This document shows positions 56,677-64,000 of a DNA stretch of 64,000 nucleotides, piece by piece. The notes under the pieces were generated by a model that worked only from the letters and a program-made list of their open reading frames with translations, was not told where the DNA came from and searched no databases. The stretch covers positions 23,898 to 87,897 of the forward strand of contig JAGVLO010000005.1 in assembly GCA_020049775.1 (NCBI GenBank), read 5' to 3'. The stretch comes from Alphaproteobacteria bacterium (GTDB lineage Bacteria; Pseudomonadota; Alphaproteobacteria; Rickettsiales; SXRF01). Within the stretch, counting starts at the first letter, position 1, and each line of letters opens with the position of its first letter. Both the position numbers and the translations under genes were made by a program.

Positions 56677-57075
56677 CTAGAATACACTGCACAATACTTC
56701 ACCGCCGACATTAGCATGGCGGGCATCGAAATCCGACATCACACCCTTGGAGGTGGAGAGGATAGCAATACCAAGGCCATTATAATATTTCGGCAGCTTG
56801 GAAATCTCACAATACACACGGCGGCCTGGCTTGGAAATGCAAGTGATTTCCTTGATAACCTCTTCGCCCTCGTGGTACTTCAGTTCGATTTCAAACTCTT
56901 GCTTGCCCGGACCCTTTTCAACCTTGCGGTAGTCACGGATATAGCCTTCGTTCTTTAACACTTCTAGCACGTTGCCGAGCAGCTTGGATGCCTGGCAGCT
57001 AACCTTGGCAAGTTGAGCCTGCTGACCATTGCGGATCAGGGCAAGCATATCGGCAAGACGGTAATTCATCGACAT
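56677..57075 (-). CDS. rpsH: Ribosomal protein S8
   Basis: 132 residues with DMLALIRNGQQAQ at the N-terminus and GLGIAILSTSKGVMSDFDARHANVGGE at the C-terminus. Central-domain 16S rRNA binder and, in E. coli, translational repressor of the spc operon. In canonical place between rpsN and rplF. Confidence 0.98.
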   Translation of the reverse strand: MSMNYRLADMLALIRNGQQAQLAKVSCQASKLLGNVLEVLKNEGYIRDYRKVEKGPGKQEFEIELKYHEGEEVIKEITCISKPGRRVYCEISKLPKYYNGLGIAILSTSKGVMSDFDARHANVGGEVLCSVF

Positions 57076-57086
57076 GGTCTATTCTC

Positions 57087-57392
57087 CTACCAGCTAGCCT
57101 TGGTGAGGCCCGGGATTCTCCCGAACGAACCAAGTTCACGCAGCTTGATGCGCGATAATTTGAATTTACGGTAAACGCCACGGGCGCGGCCTGTCAGCTC
57201 GCAACGGTTGCGATAACGAACCTTCGAGCCGTTGCGCGGCAGCTTGGCAAGCTGCATCTGCGCTTGCAGGCGCTCATCGAACGCAAGTTCACGGTTCATC
57301 ACAACTGCCTTGAGGGCAGCACGCTTTTTCGCCTGACCTTTAATCATGCGGGCGCGCTTGTTGTTTTTTTCAATCGAGCTCAGTTTAGCCAT
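57087..57392 (-). CDS. rpsN: Ribosomal protein S14
   Basis: 101 residues, the long zinc-independent form: [39 protein letters not shown] region (read [17 protein letters not shown]) and no CxxC-type zinc knuckle pair. Head of the 30S subunit. Confidence 0.98.
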   Translation of the reverse strand: MAKLSSIEKNNKRARMIKGQAKKRAALKAVVMNRELAFDERLQAQMQLAKLPRNGSKVRYRNRCELTGRARGVYRKFKLSRIKLRELGSFGRIPGLTKASW

Positions 57393-57402
57393 GGTCCTAC
57401 CT

Positions 57403-57981
57403 CTATTTAATAAATGGCATGTTGAAGCCAGTCAGCAGCGCCTTTGCTTCCGCATCGGTCTGCGCTGTCGTGACAATAATGATGTCCATGCCACGGATCT
57501 GGTCAATTTTGTCGTAATTGATTTCCGGAAACACTATCTGTTCCTTGAGGCCAAGCGCATAATTGCCACGGCCATCAAAGCTCTTGTTCGAAACGCCACG
57601 GAAGTCACGCACGCGCGGCAGCGCGCCGTTAATCAGGCGGTCCAGAAATTCATACATACGCTGCTTGCGGAGCGTCACCTTGCACCCAATCGGCAGATTT
57701 TCACGCAGCTTGAAGCCTGCAATAGCCTTCTTGGAGCGAATAACCAGAGCCTTCTGGCCGGAAATCAGCGACAAGTCGCTGGCAGCCGCCTGAATGGTCT
57801 TGCTGTCATTGACGTTTTCGCCAACGCCCATGTTGATGACAATCTTGTCCAGCTTGGGAACCATCATAGGGTTCTTGTAGTTGAACTGCTTCTGCATAGC
57901 GGCGCGTACTTCTTTTTCGTACACGGTCTGCAGGCGCGGCGTGTAAGCGCCTTCTTTTTTTGCTGCGGTTGTCTTAGCCAT
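57403..57981 (-). CDS. rplE: Ribosomal protein L5
   Basis: 192 residues. [35 protein letters not shown] and [23 protein letters not shown] are typical. It binds 5S rRNA. The start overlaps the rplX stop by eight bases. The N-terminus is about 10 residues longer than in E. coli and basic. Confidence 0.98.
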   Translation of the reverse strand: MAKTTAAKKEGAYTPRLQTVYEKEVRAAMQKQFNYKNPMMVPKLDKIVINMGVGENVNDSKTIQAAASDLSLISGQKALVIRSKKAIAGFKLRENLPIGCKVTLRKQRMYEFLDRLINGALPRVRDFRGVSNKSFDGRGNYALGLKEQIVFPEINYDKIDQIRGMDIIIVTTAQTDAEAKALLTGFNMPFIK

Positions 57982-58294
57982 TGATCACTTCTCCCGAACG
58001 CTTGGCAACTCGTACCTTGTCGTCCCCTTGCATTTTATAACCCACGCGGGTCGGCTTGCCCGATTTCGGGTCAACCAGAGCCACATTAGAAACGTGCAAC
58101 GACGCTTCCTTTTCTACGATACCACCAGCAGAAGTGCGCGACGGCTTGGTATGGCGCTTCACCAGGTTAACGCCACCAACGACTACGCGAGCTTCATCGG
58201 TAATCATCTTGATGATCTTGCCCTTCTTGCCTTTTTCCTTACCGGCAATTACGACGACTTCATCGCCCTTTTTTACTTTAAATTTCTGTGCCAT
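57974..58294 (-). CDS. rplX: Ribosomal protein L24
   Basis: 106 residues with an N-terminal KOW motif ([20 protein letters not shown]) and [13 protein letters not shown]. Early 50S assembly factor. Overlaps rplE by eight bases. Confidence 0.98.
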   Translation of the reverse strand: MAQKFKVKKGDEVVVIAGKEKGKKGKIIKMITDEARVVVGGVNLVKRHTKPSRTSAGGIVEKEASLHVSNVALVDPKSGKPTRVGYKMQGDDKVRVAKRSGEVING

Positions 58295-58307
58295 ACTCTT
58301 GCTCTTC

Positions 58308-58676
58308 CTACAGTACTTCTGGTGCTAGCGAGACAATTTTCATGAATTGCTTCGCGCGCAGTTCGCGAGTTACCGGCCCGAAAATACGGGTACCGATAGG
58401 TTCATTTTGCTTGGTGATTAGCACGGCCGCGTTCTTGTCGAAGCGGATAGTGCTGCCATCCGGACGGCGGATGTCACGCCTTGTGCGCACGATAACAGCA
58501 CGGTGTACTTCGCCCTTCTTCACCTTGCCGCGCGGAATTGCTTCCTTGATGGATACGACAATTACGTCGCCCACGGAGGCAAACTTACGCTGTGAGCCGC
58601 CAAGTACCTTAATGCACATCACGCGGCGTGCACCGGAATTGTCTGCGACTTCGAGATTGCTCTGCTGTTGAATCAT
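58308..58676 (-). CDS. rplN: Ribosomal protein L14
   Basis: 122 residues, [20 protein letters not shown] at the start, [18 protein letters not shown] and [20 protein letters not shown] at the end, all characteristic. Contacts the 30S at bridge B8. Confidence 0.98.
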   Translation of the reverse strand: MIQQQSNLEVADNSGARRVMCIKVLGGSQRKFASVGDVIVVSIKEAIPRGKVKKGEVHRAVIVRTRRDIRRPDGSTIRFDKNAAVLITKQNEPIGTRIFGPVTRELRAKQFMKIVSLAPEVL

Positions 58677-58694
58677 ACGCCTGTTCCCTAATTC

Positions 58695-58925
58695 CTATTC
58701 GTACACTACCTGCCAGCGCTTGCTCTTGGAGATGGGCGCGGACTCAATGATCTGCACAACATCACCAATCTTGAACTGGTTTTTTTCATCATGCGCCGCA
58801 TATTTCTTGGAACGCTCGATGGTCTTTTTATAAATCGGATGACGTACGCGACGATCTACGCGAACCGTTATCGTTTTATCATTTTTGTCGCTTACGACGA
58901 CACCTTGCAATACACGCCTTGGCAT
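58695..58925 (-). CDS. rpsQ: Ribosomal protein S17
   Basis: 76 residues, OB fold: [39 protein letters not shown] and [15 protein letters not shown]. Early 30S assembly protein. It starts 3 bp after rpmC ends. Confidence 0.98.
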   Translation of the reverse strand: MPRRVLQGVVVSDKNDKTITVRVDRRVRHPIYKKTIERSKKYAAHDEKNQFKIGDVVQIIESAPISKSKRWQVVYE

Positions 58926-58928
58926 GGC

Positions 58929-59219
58929 TTACCCCTTCTTCGCTTTAGTAGCAGTTTTCTTCGCCGGCTTTTTAGCAACTTCCTTCTTCGGAGCGGCGGC
59001 TTTCTTAACTTTTTCTTTCTTCACCACAACCTTGCCGGGTTCTTCCGTCAACAAGGTCTTTACGCGAGCAATCGTCCTGCGTACTTCCTTGAAACGGCTC
59101 TGGCTTTCCAGTGTGCCGACCGAAGCCTGCATGCGGAGGTTGAACTGTTCTTTTTTCAAGCTGACGACGAGGTCTTTCAGCTCTTCTTTGCTCTTCGCAC
59201 GAATTTCTGCGATCTTCAT
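58929..59219 (-). CDS. rpmC: Ribosomal protein L29 with Lys/Ala-rich C-terminal tail
   Basis: 96 residues against the usual 63-68. The core (KIAEIRAKSKEELKDLVVSL, QSRFKEVRRTIARVKTLL) is ordinary; residues from about 63 to the end are a Lys/Ala/Pro tail (VVKKEKVKKAAAPKKEV). L29 sits beside the exit tunnel, where SRP and trigger factor dock, so a basic tail there could matter. Confidence 0.97.
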   Translation of the reverse strand: MKIAEIRAKSKEELKDLVVSLKKEQFNLRMQASVGTLESQSRFKEVRRTIARVKTLLTEEPGKVVVKKEKVKKAAAPKKEVAKKPAKKTATKAKKG

Positions 59220-59224
59220 AGTCG

Positions 59225-59644
59225 TTATTCCCCTTCCTTCTGGCGGGCGACGAACTTGGTCTTAATCGGCAGCTTTGCAGAAGCGCGGTCAAACGCTTCG
59301 CGGGCCACCTGTTCCGGCACACCATCAATTTCAAACAGGATACGGCCCGGCTTTACGCGGCAAGCCCAATATTCCACAGAACCCTTACCCGAACCCATGC
59401 GCACTTCCGCTGGTTTCTTGGTTACCGGCACGTCCGGAAACACGCGGATCCACATACGGCCAACGCGCTTCACATGGCGTGAAATGGCACGACGGGCCGC
59501 TTCGATCTGGCGAGCGGTGACACGCTCCGGCTGCAAGGCTTTGAGGCCATATTCGCCGAAGTTCAGGGTAAAGCCGCCCTTAGCATTGCCGTGGATGCGG
59601 CCTTTATGCTGCTTGCGGTATTTCGTTTTTTTAGGGCTCATCAT
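59225..59644 (-). CDS. rplP: Ribosomal protein L16
   Basis: 139 residues: [40 protein letters not shown] and the segment [21 protein letters not shown] are diagnostic. It binds near the A-site tRNA. Followed by rpmC after 5 bp. Confidence 0.98.
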   Translation of the reverse strand: MMSPKKTKYRKQHKGRIHGNAKGGFTLNFGEYGLKALQPERVTARQIEAARRAISRHVKRVGRMWIRVFPDVPVTKKPAEVRMGSGKGSVEYWACRVKPGRILFEIDGVPEQVAREAFDRASAKLPIKTKFVARQKEGE

Positions 59645-59667
59645 AAGCGTTGCTCGTCACTAACTAA

Positions 59668-60369
59668 TTATTCGTCAATTTTGATTTCGGGATCACTGGA
59701 TGGAATTTCCGTGATCACGTTTTCCTGTGGCTTCTTTTCCTTGCCAACGATCTCGCCCTTGAACACCCATACCTTGACACCGATAGTGCCATAGGCGGTT
59801 TCAGCGCGGGCAATACCGTAGTCCACATCAGCGCGCAGCGTGTGCAACGGCACACGGCCTTCGCGGTACCACTCCATGCGGGCGATTTCCGCGCCACCCA
59901 GACGGCCGCTAACGTTGATACGGATACCACCGGCACCCAGACGCAGGCAGGACTGCACGGCGCGCTTCATCGCACGGCGGAAAGCCACACGCTTTTCAAG
60001 CTGCTGTGCCACACCTTCGGCAATAAGGGTCGCATCAAGTTCCGGCTTGGCAACAGGCACGATATTCACATGCACTTCGTCCTTAGTGAACTTAGTGAGG
60101 TCCTTTTTAATCTTGTCGATGTCCGCACCTTTTTTGCCGATCACCACACCCGGACGTGCCGTATGGATGGTGATGTGCGCCTTCTTGGTGGGGCGTTCGA
60201 TAACAACCTTGCTGACGCCAGCGGCATCAAGGGTTTTTTTCAAGTATTTGGTTATCTTGAAATCCTCGTGCAGCTTGTCGGCATATTCGCCGTCTTTGGC
60301 ATACCAGCGGGAATCCCAAGTCTTGTTGATGCCTACGCGCAGGCTGATTGCGTTAACCTTCTGACCCAT
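59668..60369 (-). CDS. rpsC: Ribosomal protein S3
   Basis: 233 residues with an N-terminal [21 protein letters not shown], a KH domain ([20 protein letters not shown]) and the C-terminal [21 protein letters not shown]. mRNA-entry-site protein with helicase role. Its start shares one base with the rplV stop. Confidence 0.98.
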   Translation of the reverse strand: MGQKVNAISLRVGINKTWDSRWYAKDGEYADKLHEDFKITKYLKKTLDAAGVSKVVIERPTKKAHITIHTARPGVVIGKKGADIDKIKKDLTKFTKDEVHVNIVPVAKPELDATLIAEGVAQQLEKRVAFRRAMKRAVQSCLRLGAGGIRINVSGRLGGAEIARMEWYREGRVPLHTLRADVDYGIARAETAYGTIGVKVWVFKGEIVGKEKKPQENVITEIPSSDPEIKIDE

Positions 60370-60749
60370 TATGCCTTCTCCTCTTTTTCACGCACAATCA
60401 GCGTCAGGTTAGCAAACGGGCGGAGAACACGGGCGGATTTGCCACGGCCACGGGTGTGGAAGCGCTTCATCACCAGGTTCTTACCGACATAGGCTTCCTT
60501 CACATAGAGCGAATCTACGTTCAGATTGTGATTGTTTTCAGCATTGGCAATTGCGGACTGCAATGCTTTTTTTACTTCGCCGGCAACGCGCTTGCTGGAA
60601 AACGACAACTGCGTGATAGCGCTGTTGACATCCATGCCGCGGATAAGGCCTGCAACAAGGTTAAGCTTGCGCGGGCTGATGCGCAGACGGTTAGCAACCG
60701 CCTTTGCTTCAGTTGGCGCCAGTTGGCGTTCTAATGCTTTCTTGCCCAT
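60369..60749 (-). CDS. rplV: Ribosomal protein L22
   Basis: 126 residues from ATG 60749 (AAGG upstream). [36 protein letters not shown] and [16 protein letters not shown], the beta-hairpin that lines the exit tunnel. The frame is open upstream into rpsS but the added residues are not L22-like. Confidence 0.98.
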   Translation of the reverse strand: MGKKALERQLAPTEAKAVANRLRISPRKLNLVAGLIRGMDVNSAITQLSFSSKRVAGEVKKALQSAIANAENNHNLNVDSLYVKEAYVGKNLVMKRFHTRGRGKSARVLRPFANLTLIVREKEEKA

Positions 60750-60750
60750 A

Positions 60751-61029
60751 TTATGCCTTCTCTGCTTTCTTTTCTGCGCTGTGACCAACAAAGGTGCGGG
60801 TAGGCGCAAATTCACCGAATTTATGGCCGATCATATCTTCGTTGACCGATACCGGAATAAACTTCTTGCCGTTGTAAACACCGAACGTCAGGCCGACGAA
60901 CTGCGGCAAGATCGTTGAGCGGCGCGACCATGTCTTGATTACCTGATTGCGGCCGGAAGCGCGTGCCACATCTGCTTTTTTCAGCAGATAGCCATCAACA
61001 AACGGGCCTTTCCATACTGCTCTTGCCAT
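60751..61029 (-). CDS. rpsS: Ribosomal protein S19
   Basis: 92 residues: [39 protein letters not shown] and [16 protein letters not shown] are characteristic. Head of the 30S. One bp before rplV starts. Confidence 0.98.
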   Translation of the reverse strand: MARAVWKGPFVDGYLLKKADVARASGRNQVIKTWSRRSTILPQFVGLTFGVYNGKKFIPVSVNEDMIGHKFGEFAPTRTFVGHSAEKKAEKA

Positions 61030-61040
61030 TGCCTAACTCC

Positions 61041-61868
61041 TTACTTCTGATGCCTGCTGCGCAGGATGAGCTTATTGCTCTTCTTGCGTGAGCGTGTTTT
61101 TGTTCCCTTAGTACCCTTACCCCAAGGCGTAACCGGATGACGGCCACCCGATGTGCGGCCTTCGCCACCACCATGCGGATGGTCAACCGGATTCATCGCC
61201 ACACCGCGTACGCATGGGCGGATGCCCAGCCAGCGGCTGCGGCCTGCTTTGCCGATCACACGGTTCTGGTGGTCCGGATTGGATACAGCGCCGATGGTAG
61301 CAAGGCATTCAGCGCGGATCAGGCGCAACTCGCCGGAGCGGAGCTTTACCTGAGCATAGCCGGCGTCTTTACCTACCAGCTGTACATAAGTACCGGCAGA
61401 ACGAGCCAGCTGGCCGCCCTTGCCTTCCTTCATCTCCACGTTGTGGATGATGGTACCAACCGGGATGTTCTTAAGCGGCAACGTATTGCCAGGCTTAATG
61501 TCCGCGCGTTCAGAGGATACAACCACATCACCGACAGCAAGGCGCTGCGCGGCGAGGATGTACGCCAGCTCACCATCCTTGTACTTGATCAGGGCGATGA
61601 AAGACGAACGATTCGGGTCGTATTCGAGACGCTCTACTGTTCCTTCAACGTCAAACTTGCGACGCTTGAAGTCAATCGTGCGGTAATTACGCTTGTGACC
61701 GCCGCCTACGCGGAATGCCGTCAGGTGACCATGGTGGTTGCGGCCACCGGTCTTCGGCTTACCTTCGGTCAGCGACTTTACAGGCTTGCCCTTCCACAGC
61801 TCGGAGCGATCAACAATGACCAGCTGGCGCTGTGCGGGTGTAGTGGGTTTAAAGCTTTTAAGTGCCAT
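61041..61868 (-). CDS. rplB: Ribosomal protein L2
   Basis: 275 residues. [40 protein letters not shown] with the His needed for peptidyl transferase function, and [19 protein letters not shown] at the end are diagnostic. Core peptidyl-transferase-centre protein. Confidence 0.99.
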   Translation of the reverse strand: MALKSFKPTTPAQRQLVIVDRSELWKGKPVKSLTEGKPKTGGRNHHGHLTAFRVGGGHKRNYRTIDFKRRKFDVEGTVERLEYDPNRSSFIALIKYKDGELAYILAAQRLAVGDVVVSSERADIKPGNTLPLKNIPVGTIIHNVEMKEGKGGQLARSAGTYVQLVGKDAGYAQVKLRSGELRLIRAECLATIGAVSNPDHQNRVIGKAGRSRWLGIRPCVRGVAMNPVDHPHGGGEGRTSGGRHPVTPWGKGTKGTKTRSRKKSNKLILRSRHQK

Positions 61869-61870
61869 AA

Positions 61871-62194
61871 TTATTTAACTCCCGCGCTGATATCAACGGA
61901 CTGGCCTTCGGCCAGCGTGATAATCGCTTTCTTGGTGTCGGACAGTTTGCCTTCAACGTTACGGAAACGGCGGGTCTTGCCTTCGCGGACAAGAGTATTC
62001 ACCTTTTTTACCTTCACGTTGAACAATGTTTCAACAGCCGCTTTAATCGACGGCTTGTCTGCGTCCAAGCGCACATTGAATAAAACCTTGTTCTGCTCAG
62101 AAGCGGCGGTGGACTTTTCCGTGATGATCGGGGAGACGATCACGTCATAGTGCCATGCCTGCGCGCCAGTTTTTTTCTTTACTGCCTTTTTCAT
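61871..62194 (-). CDS. rplW: Ribosomal protein L23
   Basis: 107 residues. [40 protein letters not shown]. Docking site for trigger factor and SRP at the tunnel exit. It has a short basic N-terminal extension ([14 protein letters not shown]). The start overlaps the rplD stop by four bases. Confidence 0.98.
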   Translation of the reverse strand: MKKAVKKKTGAQAWHYDVIVSPIITEKSTAASEQNKVLFNVRLDADKPSIKAAVETLFNVKVKKVNTLVREGKTRRFRNVEGKLSDTKKAIITLAEGQSVDISAGVK

Positions 62195-62811
62195 TTCAGC
62201 CTCTCTTCCAGATGCTTCACGGCATCTTTGGTCAACACCAGCTGCTTGTGGCGCAGGATGTCATATACGTTAGCGCCCTGCTGCGGCAGCACATCAACAA
62301 ATTTGATGTTGCGGGCTGCTTTGGCAAAGCCTTCGTTAAGCTCTTGACCGCCAATGATGAGTGGGGCGTCCCAGCCGATTTTCTTGAAAGCATCAGCAAT
62401 CGCCTTGGTTTTTGGCATCTTTACTTCATCGCTATCAAGTACGAACAGGGTGCCGTCTGCCTTTTTAGAAGACAGAGCAATCTTCAGCGCCAGCGCGCGA
62501 ACCTTTTTGGGCATACCCACTTCATGACTGCGCACAACCGGACCAAAGATCGTTGCACCGCCACGCATCTGCGGGGCGCGGAGCGAACCGGCGCGGGCAG
62601 AACCCGTACCTTTTTGCTTGTGCGGCTTTTTGGTGGTGCCGGAGATCTCGCTGATACCCTTGGTCTTGTGGCAACCAGAACGAGCCTTGGCGCGCTGCCA
62701 TTCCACCATACGGTGCAGCAGGTCCTTGCGGACTGCCAGGCCAAAGATCGAGTCACTCAGCTCGATTTCGCCAGCAGCCTTATTTTCCAATGTGACAACT
62801 TTCATTTTCAT
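62191..62811 (-). CDS. rplD: Ribosomal protein L4
   Basis: 206 residues. The tunnel loop reads [21 protein letters not shown] followed by ATIFGP (quoted in part), and [24 protein letters not shown] C-terminal half is present. In E. coli, L4 also represses the S10 operon; no evidence for that here. Confidence 0.98.
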   Translation of the reverse strand: MKMKVVTLENKAAGEIELSDSIFGLAVRKDLLHRMVEWQRAKARSGCHKTKGISEISGTTKKPHKQKGTGSARAGSLRAPQMRGGATIFGPVVRSHEVGMPKKVRALALKIALSSKKADGTLFVLDSDEVKMPKTKAIADAFKKIGWDAPLIIGGQELNEGFAKAARNIKFVDVLPQQGANVYDILRHKQLVLTKDAVKHLEERLK

Positions 62812-62822
62812 AGGTCGCTCAT

Positions 62823-63545
62823 TTACGCTTGTGGCTGCTCAGCGGCTGCTTCAGCGGCCGGAGCTTCCTTGGATTTCTTTACGCCAGCCGGGAACGGAGC
62901 CTGCGGGTGTGCGCCCTTTTTTACAGCATCCTTTACCAGCACAAAGCCGTTATCAGCACCTGGGATAGCACCCTTGACCATGATAAAACCGTTATCATCA
63001 TCAACCGAAACTACCTTCAGGCTCTGAGTGGTCACGCGTTTTGTACCCATGTGACCGGCCATTTTCTTGCCTTTAAATACGCGACCCGGATCCTGACGTT
63101 GACCGGTTGAACCGTGTGAACGGTGAGCAACGGACACGCCGTGGGTTGCTTCCAAACCAGCAAAGTTCCAGCGCTTCATTACACCAGCAAAACCTTTACC
63201 GATAGAATTGCCGGTAACGTCGACATACTGGCCGGGAACAAAGTGGCTTGCCACCAGTTCAGTGCCGGTTTCCACCATTGCGTTTTCGTCAACGCGGAAC
63301 TCCACCAGCTTGCGCTTGGGTTCAACCTTGGCTTTCGCATAATGGCCACGCAGCGCCTTGGAAACGTTTTTCACCTTGGCTTTGCCAACACCCAGCTGAA
63401 GGGCGGTGTAACCGTCCTTTTCCTTGGTTTTCTGTGCAACAACCTGGCAATTTTCCACCTGCAGCACGGTGACTGCGGTTTCGTTACCTTCTTCGGTATA
63501 GACCGTGGTCATACCAATCTTTTTTGCAATAAGTCCGGTACGCAT
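62823..63545 (-). CDS. rplC: Ribosomal protein L3
   Basis: 240 residues. [40 protein letters not shown] with [20 protein letters not shown] are typical. C-terminal Ala/Glu/Pro tail ([14 protein letters not shown]) is an extension relative to E. coli. Early 50S assembly protein. Confidence 0.98.
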   Translation of the reverse strand: MRTGLIAKKIGMTTVYTEEGNETAVTVLQVENCQVVAQKTKEKDGYTALQLGVGKAKVKNVSKALRGHYAKAKVEPKRKLVEFRVDENAMVETGTELVASHFVPGQYVDVTGNSIGKGFAGVMKRWNFAGLEATHGVSVAHRSHGSTGQRQDPGRVFKGKKMAGHMGTKRVTTQSLKVVSVDDDNGFIMVKGAIPGADNGFVLVKDAVKKGAHPQAPFPAGVKKSKEAPAAEAAAEQPQA

Positions 63546-63546
63546 A

Positions 63547-63870
63547 TTATGCTGCCTCCGCCTTGATCTTGATGTCCACGCCGGAAGCGAGATCGAGCTT
63601 CATCAGCGCATCCACGGTCTGCGGCGTCGGATCGAGAATGTCGATCAAACGCTTGTGAGTGCGGATCTCGAACTGCTCACGCGACTTCTTGTCGATGTGC
63701 GGCGAACGGTTAACCGTGTAGCGCTGGATGCGGCGCGGCAACGGGATCGGCCCATGTACCTGTGCGCCGGTGCGCTTGGCGGTCGATACGATCTCAGAGG
63801 TCGACTGGTCGAGGACCCTGTGATCAAACGCCTTAAGCCAAATGCGTATTTTCTGGTTTTGCATAATCAA
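63547..63870 (-). CDS. rpsJ: Ribosomal protein S10 (NusE)
   Basis: 107 residues. [40 protein letters not shown] and [19 protein letters not shown] are the S10 signatures. Also acts as NusE in antitermination. First r-protein gene after tuf, 33 bp gap. Confidence 0.98.
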   Translation of the reverse strand: MIMQNQKIRIWLKAFDHRVLDQSTSEIVSTAKRTGAQVHGPIPLPRRIQRYTVNRSPHIDKKSREQFEIRTHKRLIDILDPTPQTVDALMKLDLASGVDIKIKAEAA

Positions 63871-63903
63871 TCCTTTGTTTTCAATTCCGCATCCAACTCA
63901 CGG

Positions 63904-64000
63904 TTACTCAATAATTTTGGCAACAACGCCGGAGCCGATGGTACGGCCGCCTTCGCGGATAGCGAAGCGCAGGCCTTCTTCCATGGCGATCGGCGAAATC
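63904..64000 (-). CDS. tuf: Elongation factor Tu, C-terminal end (runs off right edge)
   Basis: Only the last 31 codons and the TAA stop are in the window. The translation ends [16 protein letters not shown], then [13 protein letters not shown], the conserved domain III end of EF-Tu. The position just upstream of rpsJ is the usual one for a tuf copy in the str-S10 cluster. Confidence 0.97.
   Translation of the reverse strand, partial: ISPIAMEEGLRFAIREGGRTIGSGVVAKIIE

Noticed and set aside
61137..62150. 337-codon plus-strand frame across rplB and rplW
   Set aside because: Antisense to two ribosomal protein genes with clear signatures; the translated sequence has no family features.

Overview
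The window reads as one contiguous stretch of an alphaproteobacterial chromosome. The cell-cycle pair CtrA and ChpT, a FliI/FliJ flagellar export module, an ATP12-type F1-ATPase assembly factor, bactofilin and LipB all point to Alphaproteobacteria. A flagellated, chemotactic, probably free-living cell is likely. The genus is not recognisable by eye; a deep-branching lineage (Rhodospirillales- or Micavibrio-like) is only a guess.

Layout. 1-5.6 kb: the start of a PhoR-like sensor kinase, trpS, hemB-ubiX, a small YdcH-like protein, an RlmD/RumA-type rRNA methyltransferase and an unidentified 133-residue protein. 5.7-9.9 kb: lepA and an ABC exporter, then tRNA-Ala(GGC), whose 3' end is followed by a hairpin, a GIY-YIG gene and a second partial copy of the tRNA 3' end; this looks like a miniature tRNA-targeted insertion. 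9.9-16.5 kb: an accessory region of small stress, metal and membrane genes. It carries two CsoR-family regulators with likely operators; one regulator lacks two of the three metal ligands.

16.5-28.4 kb: a regulation and motility block. fliI-fliJ is divergent from ctrA, with two perfect TTAA-N7-TTAA CtrA boxes between them. A chpT-cheA-cheW-cheY-cheB-cheR operon follows, in which CheA carries a second CheW-like domain and a receiver domain. After it come an S24/LexA-like repressor and a Fis-type regulator whose receiver domain lacks the phospho-acceptor Asp. 28.4-34.4 kb: a PLP, polyamine and arginine block transcribed leftward: ornithine decarboxylase with a structured leader, a deoxyhypusine-synthase-like enzyme, a class III aminotransferase with a histone-H1-like lysine tail, astA and pdxH.

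34.4-48.4 kb: guaB, an RsmB-type methyltransferase, an M23 peptidase with a bactofilin and an exported GGIG-repeat protein, tRNA-Leu(GAG), lipB, a propionyl-CoA carboxylase operon (pccB, a DUF3592-like gene, pccA), then ATP12, an RluC-type pseudouridine synthase, crcB and a Do-type protease. 48.4-64 kb: the S10, spc and alpha ribosomal protein operons from tuf to rplQ, all leftward. Two departures from the usual order stand out: an unrecognised 91-residue gene between rplR and rpsE, and mtgA on the opposite strand between adk and rpsM. Several ribosomal proteins have Ala/Lys-rich tails, like the aminotransferase.

No CRISPR array, rRNA operon, prophage or transposase was seen.
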